DNA from: Odobenus rosmarus divergens
Taxonomy: Eukaryota; Chordata; Mammalia; Carnivora; Odobenidae
Length of the DNA: 64,000 nucleotides
NCBI RefSeq assembly: GCF_000321225.1
Contig: NW_004451419.1
Location: 698,413 to 762,412, forward strand
Direction: 5' to 3'
Positions 45,791 to 58,292 of the stretch are shown piece by piece (the stretch's first letter is position 1; each line of letters starts with the position of its first letter). The notes beneath the pieces are model-generated. The model searched no databases, was not told the origin of the DNA, and saw only the letters and a list, made by a program, of their open reading frames with translations. Position numbers and translations under genes: made by a program.

Positions 45791-46259
45791 ACTATTAGGG
45801 ACATTTACTTATTTCTAACTTTTGGTTTTGAATAGATAACACAGATACAACATAGAAAATCCAGAAGGCACAGACAGGTGTACAGTGAAACTTAAGCCTC
45901 TTTCTCCAGAAGGAGCCACTGTTGCTAATCTCTTGGGCATCTTTCAGGGAGATGTCATGAATTTGTAAGCATACATGTATGTGCATGTGTATTTCTTAAA
46001 AATCGTGGTAATCTATTCAGGAGATTCTTTACCTCTATAGTATTCCATTGTATCACCTATACCATAATTTACTTGTTCCTTATTAGTGGAAATCTAGATT
46101 TTGTCTAATGAAAAGGTTAGAGAGCTTATTTATAGGATAAATATCTAGAAATGAAATTGCTGCCTCAAAGAATAATTTTAAAAACATATTATCAAATTAT
46201 ATTTCATAGAGGCTCTACAATGTATAGACCCTCTCATGTGTAATAGACGCTGGTACTCC

Positions 46260-46453
46260 TTTTTTTTTTTTTAATTTATTTATTTGAGAGAGAGAGAGCG
46301 CGCGAGAGAGAGCACAAGCCAGGGGTGCAGCAGAGGAAGAGGGAGAAGCAGACTCCCGGCTGAGCAAGGAGCCCGATGAGGGACTCGATCCCAGGACCCC
46401 GGGATCATGACCTGAGCTGAAGACACTTAACTGACTGAGCCACCAAGGCACCT
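46260..46453 (-). mobile_element. CanSINE, antisense
   Basis: T tract, gagagagagagagcgcgcga, and end gactgagccaccaaggcacc. Flanks gctggtactcc and gccagtgcttc look like a worn duplication. Confidence 0.92.
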
Positions 46454-46846
46454 GATGCCAGTGCTTCTTTGCTATACTCTCACCAAGAGTATGTTCTCAA
46501 ACTTCTACCTATCAGATTGCCAAAAATGAAAAATGGTATCTCGATGCACTTTAATAGCATTTTCCTTTGAAGTTCAGTATTTTTTTTCCTGTGTCTGTAA
46601 GATAAATCTTTTCTTTTATGTGAATTATTTATCCCTTGTCTATTTTTGATGTGTAAGTGTGTGTTTTTAGGGGGTGTTAGACTTATTGACTTATAGAAGC
46701 TCTTTATATATTAAGGAATCTAGTCATTTGTTTAGAATGCAAGTTGCAAATATTTTTTTCCAAAATTCTTTTTGTCCTTTGTGCTTACAACATTTTTTCT
46801 AGGCAGAAATTTTTCTGTGTAGTTGAACTGATCAATCTTTTTTTTC

Positions 46847-46866
46847 TGTGTGTGTGTGTGTGTGTG
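46847..46866. repeat. (TG)n microsatellite
   Basis: About ten TG units inside the antisense LINE-1. Confidence 0.9.
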
Positions 46867-47449
46867 GCTTCCTGAATTTTTTTTAAATCATACTTAGAAC
46901 ATTTCTGACTTGACCTATATTTTTTCTAGTATTTTTCTTTTTTAATTTTCTTTTTAATGTTTGAATCCTTGATTCATCTGGAATTTGTTTTGGCATAAAG
47001 TATGAGGTAGATCTCCAACATTTTTTTTTTTAAATAACACTATCCAGTGTCCTAACACTAATTTTGGAAGTTAGGTTAATAAAGGTACAATTTATGTACA
47101 GTAAAATTCATCCTTCTTAGATGAGCAGCTCTGAGTTTTCAGAATTGTGTAATGTCATTTGTTGAATAATTGATTTTCTCACCACAAATTTGAAATGCTA
47201 CCTTAATCTTTTAATAAACCCACCTTTAAGTTTGGGACAAGCTCTAGCTTTTCAGTTACATTGAATTGATTGTCTATTCATGTGCAGTCACACACTATTA
47301 GATTAATGTAACTTTATGTTTTAATATCTGTTTAGGCTGGTATTTTCCCATAAATCTTTTTGTTTATTTCAGGAATTTCCTGGGTATTCTTACTTACTTT
47401 TTCAAGATGAACTTTAAACTTAATTTTAGTACCCCAAAAATCATGGCAT

Positions 47450-47541
47450 TAATTTTTAAGTAATCTCTATGCCCAACATGGGGCTTGAACAGAGGACCCT
47501 GAGATCAAGAGTTGCATGCTCAACCGACTGAGGCAGCCGGT
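47450..47541 (-). mobile_element. short-class CanSINE, antisense
   Basis: tttttaagtaatctctatgc, ccaacatggggcttgaacag and ctcaaccgactgaggcagcc; no CT-rich segment, like those at 17094, 23538 and 30505. Confidence 0.85.
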
Positions 47542-48410
47542 AGTAATTTAAGTGAGATTTATTTATTTTATAGATGAACTTGGTGGAACTGAGATCTTTG
47601 TGATATTGAATCTTCCTATACAATACAGTGTGTTTTTCCATTTGTTTCAATCTTTTATCCTCAGGAGGATGTTAAAACTATTTTTATATAAACCTGACAC
47701 ATTTGCTGGTAAGATTATTTCTATATTTCATCTCTCTTGTGATATTTTAAGTAGAGTTCTTTTGTCCATTACATCTTCTAACTAATAATTATCTGGTTAT
47801 GCTAAAGCTGTTTACTTCTGATGATTGACTTTGTATTTGGCCTGGATTAATATATCATGCATAATTTTTGGTTGATATTCTTGGATTTTCCATATAAGCA
47901 CTCAGACAATCTGCAAATACTTTTATTTCTTTTTCTCCAGTATTTCTATCTCTTTCTTTCTTTTGTCGAATTGCACTGGCTAGTACTTCCAGAACAGTGC
48001 TAAATAGGATGATAAAGAACATCTGTGTCTTGTTCCTTATTTTAGTAGGTATGCTTCTATATTTACCATCAGGTATGGTGCTAGTGTAAGAAAAATCATG
48101 TTAAATAAGTATCTATTGCTTTTGATAAATGCAATTATTGAGAATGAAAGTTGAATTTTATCAAGTGCCTTTTCAAAATCAATGGATAGGTATAATCTTT
48201 CACTCTTGATCTACTGACATAGCAAATCTATTATGTGCTATTTTTAAATCTAATTTCTCTATAATCTATTATTTATTAATCACTTATTTTTTATTAATAG
48301 ATTTTCCAGTGTTGAAGTCTTATGATAACTGATTTTATTAATTATCTAATACTGAATTTCTGGAATAAATCTGACTTGGTCATGTTTTACTATTCCTTTA
48401 TTATTTTTTA

Positions 48411-48609
48411 AAAATGTCATTTTTTAAAAGATTTTATTTATTTATTTGAGAGAGAGAGGCAGAGGGGAAGGAGGAGAGAGAGAATTCCAAGCAGACTCCA
48501 TGCTGAATGCAGAGCCTGACTCAGGGGCTCAGTCTCATGACCCTGAGATCGTGACCTGAGTTGAAACCAAGAGTTGGATGCTTAACCGATTAGGTCACCC
48601 AGTCACCCC
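48411..48609 (-). mobile_element. CanSINE, antisense
   Basis: Flanked by attcctttattatttt (48392 onward) and attcctttattatttt (48610 onward). Ends in ggtcacccagtcacccc, so the head is mutated. Confidence 0.95.
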
Positions 48610-49079
48610 ATTCCTTTATTATTTTATTAGGTTTGGTTTGCTAATCATTTATGGAGGAATTTGTATGGATATACATAAGTGAGATTGGTCTGTTTCTTTT
48701 ATATTTCCATTAGAAAATATTCATGGAGAAGAGTATATACAATACTAAACACCTGTATGTCTCTACCCAGTGTAATATATGAAGCACAATCCTTGGTTTC
48801 CTTGGTAGTTTTACCACCTATGCATGTATCCTCAAGCAGTATATTGCTTGATTTTGCTTGTTTGGGACGTTTGTTAAAAGAGAATCAAAGCGTATATATG
48901 ACTTGCTTTCTTTGAACAAGGCTGGTTGTGAGATTAATCCATGCTGATGAGCATCATGGTGATTCATTCACTTTCACAGCTGTGCACAGCATAATGTTGA
49001 ATTAAACATCTTTATTGACTCTCCATACCCAGGATTTGGCATGTATTTCTGTTCCTTAAAGTCTTCTTTCGTGCCCTTC

Positions 49080-49315
49080 TGGAGTGTGTTAAAAACAGCA
49101 TGGATTCTGGAGTCTGGTTGTTTAGGTTTGAATCTTGGTTGACATATACTAGTTATGTGGCAAGTTATTTGATCTCCCCGTGCCTCAGTTTCCCCACCTA
49201 TAAAATGAGAGCTAAAGTACCTATTACCTCCTAAGTCTGTCAAAAGGTTTCACATGAATTCATATATGAAAAGCACTTGAGACAGTGGCTGGTGCATTGT
49301 AACTCTATATATAAC
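49080..49315 (+). mobile_element. MIR, well preserved
   Basis: acagcatggattctggagtc, ttgaatcttggttgacatat, ctagttatgtggcaagttat, gtgcctcagtttccccacct and aagcacttgagacagtggct: almost the complete MIR consensus. Confidence 0.9.
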
Positions 49316-49429
49316 TGTCAGAGGTCGGACGACACCACTAGGCAACAGCAATAGTAATGTATTGTATTAAATGGGGATGTTACAGATGCTGCTGAGCACC
49401 TCTTGTACTCGCCCCCACTACACATAAAC

Positions 49430-49745
49430 AAGGGGAATGAAGTTGCTTGGTCACAGGAGATACGTCTTCAACCTTACCCGGCTATGCTAAATTGTTTTCC
49501 AAAGTAGTTGTGCCCATTTACACTCCTACCCACAGAGTGTGAATGTTTCTGTTGCTCAGCATCTTTTGGAGGAACTGCCAGACTGTTTTTGCAAAGTGCC
49601 CATGCCATTGTACATTCCCACCAACACTGGGTGAGGGTTCCAGTTTTCCCACTTCCTCACCAACACTTATTCTTGCCTGATGTTTTGATTGTAGCCATCC
49701 CAGCGGGTGTGAAGTGGTATCTCATTGTGGTTTTGGTTTTCCTCT
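49430..49745 (-). mobile_element. LINE-1 ORF2 end, antisense
   Basis: ctaaattgttttccaaagta, tgtacattcccaccaacact and gtgtgaagtggtatctcatt are the classic antisense ORF2 C-terminal text. Confidence 0.85.
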
Positions 49746-50700
49746 TTCATCTCTTTAATTTTTGTTTATTGATGTGTAGTTGATACACAATTTTACCTCA
49801 GTTCCGGATGTACAATAGAGTGATTGGACAGCTCTATACATTGTGCTCTGATCCCCCAGGTGTAGCCCCCAGCTGCCCCATGTAACACCGTTCTAATACG
49901 ATTGCCTATTATTTCCTTTCTGTACCTTTCATCTGCACGGCTGTACCTCCCACTCCCCTCCCTCATTTTGCCCATCCCCTCAGCCCCTTTCTTTCATCTC
50001 TCTTAATACACAAGTTCCCTTGCGCTTTTCTTGAAAAAAAAAAAAAAAAATGTTGAACCTGGATAGTTTGTCCTGTAGAGTTTCCCAGCCTGGATTTAGG
50101 TGATTGTATACTGTGGCATTGCTTAGTGTTTCTCATTCTTTGTTTTCATTCAAGTGGGAAGTTAGTTCTAGGCTATTTAAATTAACTGAAATTAAATTTC
50201 AATTCCTCAGTCTTACTCATCATTTTCCTTTTTTTTTTTTTTAAGACTTTTGTTTATTTACTTAGAGAGAGAGAGCATGGACAATGGGAGGGGCCGAGGG
50301 AGAGGGAGAAGCAGGCTTCCGGCTGAGCAAGGAGCCCGATGCGGACTCGGTGCAGGACTCTGTCCCAGGATCCCGGGATCATGACCTGAGCCGAAGGCAG
50401 ACACTTAACGACTGAGCCACCCAGGCACCCCAAGCTATAGAACTTTCTATTGGAGTGTTGACCTAGATGCTTGGTCAGACTCCACTTTGTACGACATAAA
50501 GCCTTTGAGATTTGCCTTATGGTCCAGGCTGTGGTCAACTTTTGTAAATATTCTATATGCTTTTGAAAGAAAATGTATACTCTGTAATGTTTGGGTGCAG
50601 TGTTCTACTTGTGGTAGTTAATTGTGTTCAGATTTTCTGTGTCCTACAGATTTTTTTTTTTTTTTTTTTGCTATTGTTTTCTCTCAGTTTCTGAGAAAGG
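49746..50700 (-). mobile_element. second antisense LINE-1, 3' UTR and internal pieces
   Basis: A new 3' UTR starts at ttgatgtgtagttgatacac and gtacaatagagtgattggac. After the SINE at 50228 comes tggtcaacttttgtaaatat and gtgcagtgttctacttgtgg from the endonuclease-side part, so internal sequence is missing. Confidence 0.7.
50228..50432 (-). mobile_element. CanSINE, antisense
   Basis: T tract, ttgtttatttacttagagag and end gactgagccacccaggcacc. Contains a small internal duplication (gatgcggactcggtgcagga). Confidence 0.93.
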
Positions 50701-50729
50701 TTGGTCAAGCTCTTCCTCTGTGGGACTAT

Positions 50730-51465
50730 TTGAATAAACTACAGTGTAGAACAGACATGCAATGGAGTACTTTGTAACTCTGAAAAGGAAAGAGTAATGT
50801 CATTATAAACCACTTTGAAGTGATCACCAGATTTCCTAGTGAAAGACAAATTGGAAAAATGGAATGTAGAATTTGCAAATATATGCATAAGAAAAGAGGG
50901 AAACAAACCTACAGGTGCTTGCTAATATTTAAGAAACAGTTTTAGCATTTTAATAATTTTTAAATAGTTATTTACAGAAGATAGAAGGGAATAGGGTTGA
51001 AGGAACAGTGAGGAGCTAGTTCTTTGAATATGCCTTATTTTGTTTTTGGAAGCCTTTTAAAATGTTTACATAATTACAGAATAAAATAAAATTTAAAAAT
51101 TAATCTCCTCAAATAAGGAAACAAAGGAAATAAACCTCAGTGTGTATCTAGTTGCTAATATAGCCACATAGAGATCAACTATTTCAAGGGAGCTTAAAAA
51201 CACGGTGATTTGTCTATACAACCCCAACAAAGTACACTCCAAGCACAAATAGTTCAAAAATTGCAAACTATTTTCAGTAATTATATTGGGGATAGTGTTA
51301 ATATTATTACTCTGGAGCTATGATGTGTGTATTATGGGGGAAAAAGCCAAGGCATAATCGTGTCATTGAACTGGGATTTTGGATAGGAGAAAGGGGAAGT
51401 AATATAAGCAAGATAAGGTTAAGTACAAACCCCTTAGCTGTGTATTTGAATTGATAGAATCAACT
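50730..51465. other. AT-rich sequence, possibly old LINE-1
   Basis: tgcaatggagtactttgtaa and atgtagaatttgcaaatata look like a sense LINE-1 3' region, but no firm anchor is seen after about 51090. Confidence 0.4.
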
Positions 51466-51469
51466 CATC

Positions 51470-51960
51470 ATGCATTTTGAGAGATACTTTCTTGTTTCCT
51501 TTAAGATGGGGAGCAAGACAAAATGCCCACTCTCACCACTCATATTCGACATAACACTGGAAGTCCTAGCCAGAGCAATCAGGCAAGCAAAAGAAATAAA
51601 AGGTGTCAGAATTGGAAAAGAGGAAGTAAAACTGGTTCTATTTGCAGGTGGCATGATTTTACATATAGAAGATCCTAAAGACTCCAACAAAAAATGGTTA
51701 GATCTAATCACCAAACCCAGTAAACTGGCAGGATACAAAATTGACATACAGAAATCAGTAGCATTTCTCTACACTATCCATGAATTATCTGGAAAGGAAA
51801 GAAAAAAATCCCATAAAGAATACTTTCTCATTCTCTCTACTGAGAAGACAGAAGCAATGACCAACCTAGTAGCAATGAGTGCCCCTAAGGTCAGATTATT
51901 GTACCTTCCACTTTCCCACAAAGAAACCAGAGCTCATGAGAATATATAAGATAAGCCTGA
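51470..51960 (+). pseudogene. LINE-1 ORF2 reverse-transcriptase fragment, dead
   Basis: An open frame of 159 codons (51470-51949) retains reverse-transcriptase text: CPLSPLIFDITLEVLARAIR, KEIKGVRIGKEEVKLVLF and KSVAFLYTIHEL. The catalytic FADD box has become FAGG (in LFAGGMIL), which removes both metal-binding aspartates. The ends fade into unrelated sequence. It is a retrotransposon fossil and not a host gene. Confidence 0.9.
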
Positions 51961-52387
51961 GACAACTTGGCATCCTGATAAGTAAGGAAGCTCTCAAAGA
52001 CTATTAAGGCCATGTCAAAAGAACACAAGAAAAAAAAAGAGTCCATTGAATAGGTTCCCACTAGCCAAAAAAGAGATACTCTGAGCATCATTAAGGATAA
52101 TTACTACCATGGGATGAAACCCATCAAAACACTTAAGTCCATGAATTCAAAATGACATTAAAAACTGATAGTCACCTTTGGAGGATGCTATGGAACCAAC
52201 TCATTATTCTGAAAACTGATAAATCAAGCATTTATCCTGCCTTGCCTCTTTAAACTGTACCTCAGGGCATCCAAATAGTTTATGGAAAGGTCCCAGCTAA
52301 TAAATGAAGAAGGAGCAGTAGAACTGGAATATTACCATTTTTTACAAACTCCTAAGAAAATGACCTGTGTGGGAACATTGACTTCTT

Positions 52388-52895
52388 TCTTTCTTTCTTT
52401 ATTATGTTAATCACCATACATTACATCATTAGTTTTTGATGTAGTGTTCCATGATTCATTGTTTGCATATAACACCCAGTGCTCCATGCAGAACGTGTCC
52501 TCTTTAATACCCATCACCGGGCTAACCCATCCCCCCACCCCTCTCCCCTCTAGAACCCTCAGTTTGTTTTTCAGAGTCCATGGTCTCTCATGGTTCATCT
52601 CCCCCTCCGATTTCCCCCCTTCATTCTTCCCCTCCTGCTATCTTCTTTTTTTATTTTTAAACATATACTGTATTATTTGTTTCAGAGCTACAGGTCTGTG
52701 ATTCAACAGTCTTGCACAATTCACAGCGCTCACCATAGCACATACCCTCCCCAGTGTCTATCACCCAGCCACCCCATCCCTCCCACCCCCAACCCTCAGT
52801 TTGTTTCCTGCGATTAAGAATTCCTCATATCAGTGAGATCATATGATTCTTGTCTTTCTCTGATTGACTTATTTCACTCAGCGTAATACCCTCCA
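52388..52895 (-). mobile_element. 5'-truncated LINE-1, antisense, carnivore type
   Basis: A 17-bp target duplication gggaacattgacttctt (52371-52387) and gggaatattgacttctt (52896-52912), one mismatch, bounds the insert. Left end ttatgttaatcaccatacat and aacacccagtgctccatgca are the reverse complement of the carnivore LINE-1 3' terminus. About 508 bp. Confidence 0.93.
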
Positions 52896-53292
52896 GGGAA
52901 TATTGACTTCTTAAAAGACAGCCAGACTTTATGTGTCTTCTGCTGGAAGTACAATTCACTTCCTATAAAGTCTTTTGGCCAAAACAAATCAGTCCTGTAT
53001 CTAATTAAGCCCCTCGATTAAACTACCAGTTTTCAGGAAATGCAGGAGAAAGAGAAACATCCTAAATGAACTCAGAAGAATGCAATCAACAAAATCCAGA
53101 ATGTGGATGAATTGTCCACTTCTAGTTGCAAGAAAATAAAGTAGGGGGAGGGGACCCTATAGAATAAGGAACTTGGGAGACACATGAACTAAATATAATA
53201 TGTGGACCTTGTTAGGATACTGATTTGAACAAACCAACAGTAAAAAAAAAAAAAAAAAAAAACTTGAACATTGGGTATGATAATAAATTATT

Positions 53293-53492
53293 GGGGCACC
53301 TGCATGGCTCAGTCAGTTGAGCATCCAACTCTTGATTTTGGCTTGGTCATGATTTCAGGGTCGTGGGATCAAGCCCTGCATCAGGCTCTGTGCTCAGTGG
53401 GGAGTCTGCTTGAGATTCTCTCTCTCGCTCTGCTCCTCTCTTCTGTATGTGCTCTCTCTCTCTCTCTCTCAACTAAATAAATCTTGAAAAAA
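53293..53492 (+). mobile_element. CanSINE
   Basis: ggggcacctgcatggctcag to ctcaactaaataaatcttga. An A20 run at about 53242-53261 just upstream may be a remnant of an earlier tail. Confidence 0.93.
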
Positions 53493-53826
53493 AATTAATT
53501 TGAAGTCCTTTATGTATGACAATGGTACTGTGTACGTATATTTTGAAAGAATTCTTATCTTTTAGAGATACCTACTGAAATATTTATAAAGTGGTATGAA
53601 GTTTGTGACTTTGCACGAATCCATTGTTGGGAGGAGAGGTGGGGCGTAGCTGAAATAACAGAGGCCATAGGTTGGTATTTACTGAAGCTGGATAATGGGT
53701 ACATTGGGTTTGTTGTGATTTTGATGCTTTACTTTTATGTGTGAACATCTTTCATAATAAAAGCTATAACTGTATATATTTACAGGAAAAAACTAAAGAA
53801 ATTATGAGGTAAAAGAATAACACTGG

Positions 53827-54036
53827 GGCGCCTGGCTGGCTCAGTTGGTTAAGCGTCTGCCTTCGGCTCAGGTCATGATCCCGGGGTCCTGGGATCGAGC
53901 CCCGCATCGGGCTCCCTGCTCAGCGGGAAGCCTGCTTCTCCCTTTGCGCCTGCCGCTCCACCCCACAGCTTGTGCTTATTCTCTCTCTCTCTCTCTCTCT
54001 GTGTCAACTAAATAAAATCTTTATTAAAAAATTTTA
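53827..54036 (+). mobile_element. CanSINE
   Basis: ggcgcctggctggctcagtt to actaaataaaatctttatta. Flanks aaagaataacactgg and aaaaaataatgctgg are a worn target duplication. Confidence 0.95.
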
Positions 54037-54475
54037 AAAAAATAATGCTGGTGGTGCACAGATATGACAATAAATGTGAAGGAAATACTCAACGAAGCCT
54101 AGGGCACAGGAATCAGGAGATATGGAGGGGTTTGCCAACTCTCCTCTGCTCTGGGGCTTCCCACACTTTCTCCCACATGCCCCTGGGTAGCCTGGTAAGA
54201 CTTTCCCCTTTAACCAGAAAGGCTTTGCTTTCCTTAGTTTTAGATATTGAGGTTTCTTATGACTTCACTTGAAAAAAAATGGTCCCGAAGCATAAAATGT
54301 CAAAAGCTACCACTCTAGGGCTTACATTCACCCCTTAAAAAAATGCTCCCCTTCTCATATTCCAAACTTCAGAGTAGTAGCCGGAACAGGTGACAGAGTT
54401 GAACATGCAAGAGCTGTGACTCACAGTCAAAGTGCTGTTCTCCCAATGGAAAAACCCTTTTCTGCACATATATGA
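54037..54475. other. unassigned sequence
   Basis: No gene or identified repeat. Confidence 0.4.
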
Positions 54476-54479
54476 GTCA

Positions 54480-55060
54480 GGATAAGCAGCCTTCTGCTGC
54501 AAAACAAACAGCCCCCAATTCTCAGAAGTTTGCCACAACAGGAATTTATTTCTTGCTTACACAAAGCCTACTGTGGGTCTTAATGATTTTTTTTTTTTTT
54601 TTTTTTGAGAGAGCAAGAGCGAGCAAGCAGGGGGGGGGGGGGTGGGAGGGGGAAAGGGAGGGAGACAGAGAATCCCAAGGAGGCTCCATACTCAGCATGG
54701 AACCCAATGCAGAGCTTGATCTCATGACCCTGAGATCGTGACCTGAGCTGAAATCAAGAGTCAGATGCTTAACCGACTGAGCCACCCAGGAGCTCCTGGG
54801 TCTTGATGATTCTTTAGAAGATCTCTCTTCCTGTGACGACTCAGGAATCTAGGCTCTATGGATTTTGTAGCTCGTCCATTCAACAAGAGAAATTCTCAGT
54901 CACTGTGGCCTCGCAGGAGTCCAGATAACCCAAGGAACTGGCACAAATGTCACTTCTGTTCACAACCTGTTGGCCAAAATTAGTCATGTGAGTCCACCTA
55001 ACTGCAGGGGGAGATGTTGGGAAATGCATGGAATGTGTGACAGGCATTTTGGTCTCTGTC
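54480..55060. mobile_element. old medium-repetition element split by a CanSINE
   Basis: gcaaaacaaacagcccccaa and aggaatttatttcttgctta before the SINE, cttctgttcacaacctgttg, gccaaaattagtcatgtgag and gatgttgggaaatgcatgga after it; related to the element at 20590-21010. Confidence 0.5.
54589..54796 (-). mobile_element. CanSINE, antisense, with G13 run
   Basis: 15-bp duplication tgggtcttaatgatt (54574-54588) and tgggtcttgatgatt (54797-54811). The body holds a 13-G homopolymer at about 54630-54642. Confidence 0.95.
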
Positions 55061-56250
55061 ACTGCATTTAGCCATGCTCTCCACAGTGCCCCCTCCCACC
55101 CACCCATACACACACTGGGTCTAGCACTAGGTCATGTAGAAGGTGACAATTTTCAGGTCACCACTGAGCATATGAGGCTTCCAAGATAACGGTCCTGGTG
55201 GGAGCATCTCTTTGAATCTCCCACCTGCGGATAAGTGAAATATCTAAACTATCTGGGACAAAGGGTGGCTAGCTTGCTTTTGGCCAGTGTCCCACCGGAC
55301 TAATATGTGCAACAGGATTTCACATATAAATTCTAAATTACTGACTTTTCTTGAATAATTGGAAGGCCCGGCAACACGGGCCATACAGTCGTACCTGGTG
55401 TCACCTAGTGGAGCCAAGCCATGGCTACACAGCCTCGATGCCTATTCATCCCCTAGTCTAAGTGAGTCCCCGCCACCCAGCAGCTTGACTCAATCCTAGT
55501 CTTTGCCCGGGACCCTGCAGGCAGCAGGCTATGAGCCCTGATCTGGAAGCTTGCCCAGCAGCATCCCCTACAAAGTTGTATCACCCTGAAGATGTTCATT
55601 CTTAGGTGTCATAAAAATATCTCTCTTGAATTTCTTCTCTCTTACTTGGTCATTTCTGGATTTAATAATCTCTTTGTGATAAAATCTTTTAGTCCTCTTC
55701 TTTTTGGTCAAAACTGAACCACTAGAATGTTTTTATTCCCCTCTCCCTTTCTGCCCCCAACATTCATCCCTTTGACTTTTCCTGTCAGTCATATTAGGAC
55801 CCTCTGGTTTCCTCATGTTCTTTCAAGATATTTGGAAATGAACTAGATAAAAGGAACCCAGAAACAGGAATTGAAATGTTGCAGCAAACAAAAGTCCAGT
55901 CTGAAGTGGATAGAGTGTGCTTTGGCCCTTGCAAGTTAAAATCACTATCCCACCCCTTAATCTTCCGAGGTTTTGTCAAATCTTTTGGGGCTGCAAGTCA
56001 CATAAAGCCCTAGGTACTGACTGCAGAGCTCACTCTGGCAAGCACACACCTACCTCTAGGACTGGGATAAGAAAGCTTTTTAATTTCCCCACCCACCACC
56101 TGCAGAGATCAGTCTGTGGTGATATTTGTGGGCACAGCTCCAGACAATGATTTCAGACTCCACTCCCCATTCAACAGGGGCTCGCCAACTACTAGCCAGC
56201 ACATTTTTTCGCTTTATTTTCTTGTTTCTAATAATCGTATTAGCAATACT
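55061..56250. other. unique intergenic sequence
   Basis: About 1.2 kb without a recognised gene or repeat. Confidence 0.5.
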
Positions 56251-56254
56251 AATG

Positions 56255-56510
56255 AGGATAGAAGCAAGGACTCACAGAGCTGACATTGTGTCTGGCGCTG
56301 TTCCAAGTGCTTTCCATGGTCTGTTCAAACCAACAACCCTGTGCAGTAGGTACAATTATGTTTCCATTTTATAGACATGAAACAGAGACAGGGTCTTAGA
56401 GAGGTAGACTTTCCCAAGGTTGTACCACCGGGAAGCAACAGAGGCAGGATTTAAACTCCAGGCAGGCTCATGTTCCAGAGGCTTTGTGCCTAATCAAGAT
56501 GCTATACTGC

Positions 56511-56516
<6 letters not shown>
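56255..56516 (-). mobile_element. MIR, antisense
   Basis: ttccaagtgctttccatggt, ctgtgcagtaggtacaatta, ttccattttatagacatgaa and ggcaggatttaaactccagg give nearly full antisense MIR. Confidence 0.85.
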
Positions 56517-56517
<1 letters not shown>

Positions 56518-56544
<27 letters not shown>

Positions 56545-56546
56545 CT
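56518..56546. repeat. (AC)n microsatellite
   Basis: About 14 uninterrupted AC units directly after the MIR. Confidence 0.95.
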
Positions 56547-57786
56547 TTAAGATGGGGCTATTCGGAATCACTAAAATATTCTTTGATCTACACGCATTGT
56601 TTTCATCCTTAGCAGGTGCTTGATCTAGCTCCATTTGACAAGTGTAGAGAGACACCTGGTGGCCATTCTGGTTTTTTAAACTTTTTATGACGCAAAACTT
56701 CAAAAACATACAAAGTAAACAGAATTATATAATAAATCCCCTTCACACCCATCACCCAGCTTCAACAATTCTTTACCATTCTGCCATTCTGTTTCCATTT
56801 AGATCTCCACCCACTCTCCATCCCCTCCCCACTTATCTTTTGTGTTCCTTTTTCAAAACAAAATTTACGAATGTGGAAATATACAAAATCTTAACAAGGT
56901 ATCTTGACCAAGAGACACACCCATGTAACTCACAGCCCTATCAAGACAAAAATGTTTCCATCACCCTAAAACTGTCCTTTGTCAGACAATCCCGCTAACC
57001 AGGAAACAATTGTTCTGATTTTTCACTGCAGATTAGTTTTGCTTCTAGAATTTCATATAAATGGAATCGTAGGGCATGCACTCTTTTGTGTCTGAGTTCT
57101 TTCACTCAGCATAATGTCTGTGAGAGTCATCCGTGTCGTGCATACCAGTCATTTCTCTTTTAGCACTGTACCCATTCTATTGTATAGATTCTACATCCAT
57201 TCTCCAGTTGATGGAAATTTGGATTGTTTCCAGTTTGGGGGCCATTATGAATCAAGTGGCTGTAAACCTTTATGTTGGAGTCTTTTTGTGACTATATGTT
57301 TACATTTCCCTTATGTAAATACTTAGGAAGGGAGCTGCTGGATCAAAAGATGGAGGCATGGTTAACTTTATTAGAAGCTGCCAGACTTTTCCCCAAAGTG
57401 ATTCTATCATTTTGCATTCCTACCAGCAATGTAGGAGCGTTCCATCTGTTCCACGTCCGGGCTCATGGTTGATGTTGTCAGTCTTTTTCATTCAAACTAT
57501 TCTGGTGCTTATCTCACTGTGATTCTAACTCGCATTTGCCCGATGACTAATGACATTGAACGTTGTCCCACTTAGTTACCATTTGTCTATCTTCCATCTT
57601 GAAGTGTCCGTTCAAGTCTTCTGCCCAATTTTTACTGGGTTTGATTTTTTGTTATTAAGCCATAGGACTCTTTTATTCTGGATACAAATCCTTCACAGGT
57701 ATATATTTTGGGAAGACTTTCTGCAGTCCGCAGCTTGCCTATTCTCTTCTGGGAGAAGTTTTATATTTGATGAAGTCAAGTTTCTT

Positions 57787-57988
57787 TCTTTTTTCTTTTT
57801 TTAAAGATTTTATTTATTTATTTGACAGAGACACAGCGAGAGAGGGAACACAAGCAGGGGGATTGGGTGAGGGAGAAGCAGGCTTCCCACCAAAGAGGGA
57901 GCCTGATGCGGGGCTCGATCCCAGGACCCTGGGATCATGACCTGAGCCAAAGGCAGACACCTAACAACCGAGCCACCCAGGCGCCCAG
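57787..57988 (-). mobile_element. CanSINE, antisense, young
   Basis: Perfect 18-bp duplication gatgaagtcaagtttctt at 57769-57786 and 57989-58006. Near-consensus body. Confidence 0.97.
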
Positions 57989-58292
57989 GATGAAGTCAAG
58001 TTTCTTATTTTTTTTTTCTTTTGTAGTTATTTCTTCCTGTGTCATAAGAAAACTTTTCCTTCCTCTGGTTGCAGAGATATTCCCCTCTGTGTTCTCCCTG
58101 GAGCTTTATAGATTATGCATCTACATTTAGGTCTAAGATTCATCTCCAGTTTTTATATATACAAATAAAATGTTATAAAATAATGTGTAAACATATACAT
58201 GTTTTTATAAATTTATATCTTCATATATTATGAAATAGGAATTATATATAAAGTTTATATACAATAATTTTCTCTATACATTTTCATATATC

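Larger units (their letters stand above)
45800..49015 (-). mobile_element. long antisense LINE-1, fragmented, about 2.7 kb plus SINEs
   Basis: From ttttgaatagataacacaga through tagtattccattgtatcacc, tttttctgtgtagttgaact, gtatggtgctagtgtaagaa and ttgataactgattttatt-like text, the antisense ORF2 region is readable for most of 3 kb. All frames are broken. It carries SINEs at 46260, 47450 and 48411 and a GT repeat at 46847. The last 350 bp may be a separate 3' UTR. Confidence 0.8.
52090..53790 (+). mobile_element. old LINE-1-like 3' region split by younger insertions
   Basis: gatgaaacccatcaaaacac, ggatgctatggaaccaactc and tttaaactgtacctcagggc on the left continue on the right as tggacttgttagg-like text, tgatttgaacaaaccaacag and ctgaagctggataatgggta. 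It contains the antisense LINE-1 at 52388-52895 and the SINE at 53293, showing layered insertion. Confidence 0.6.
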
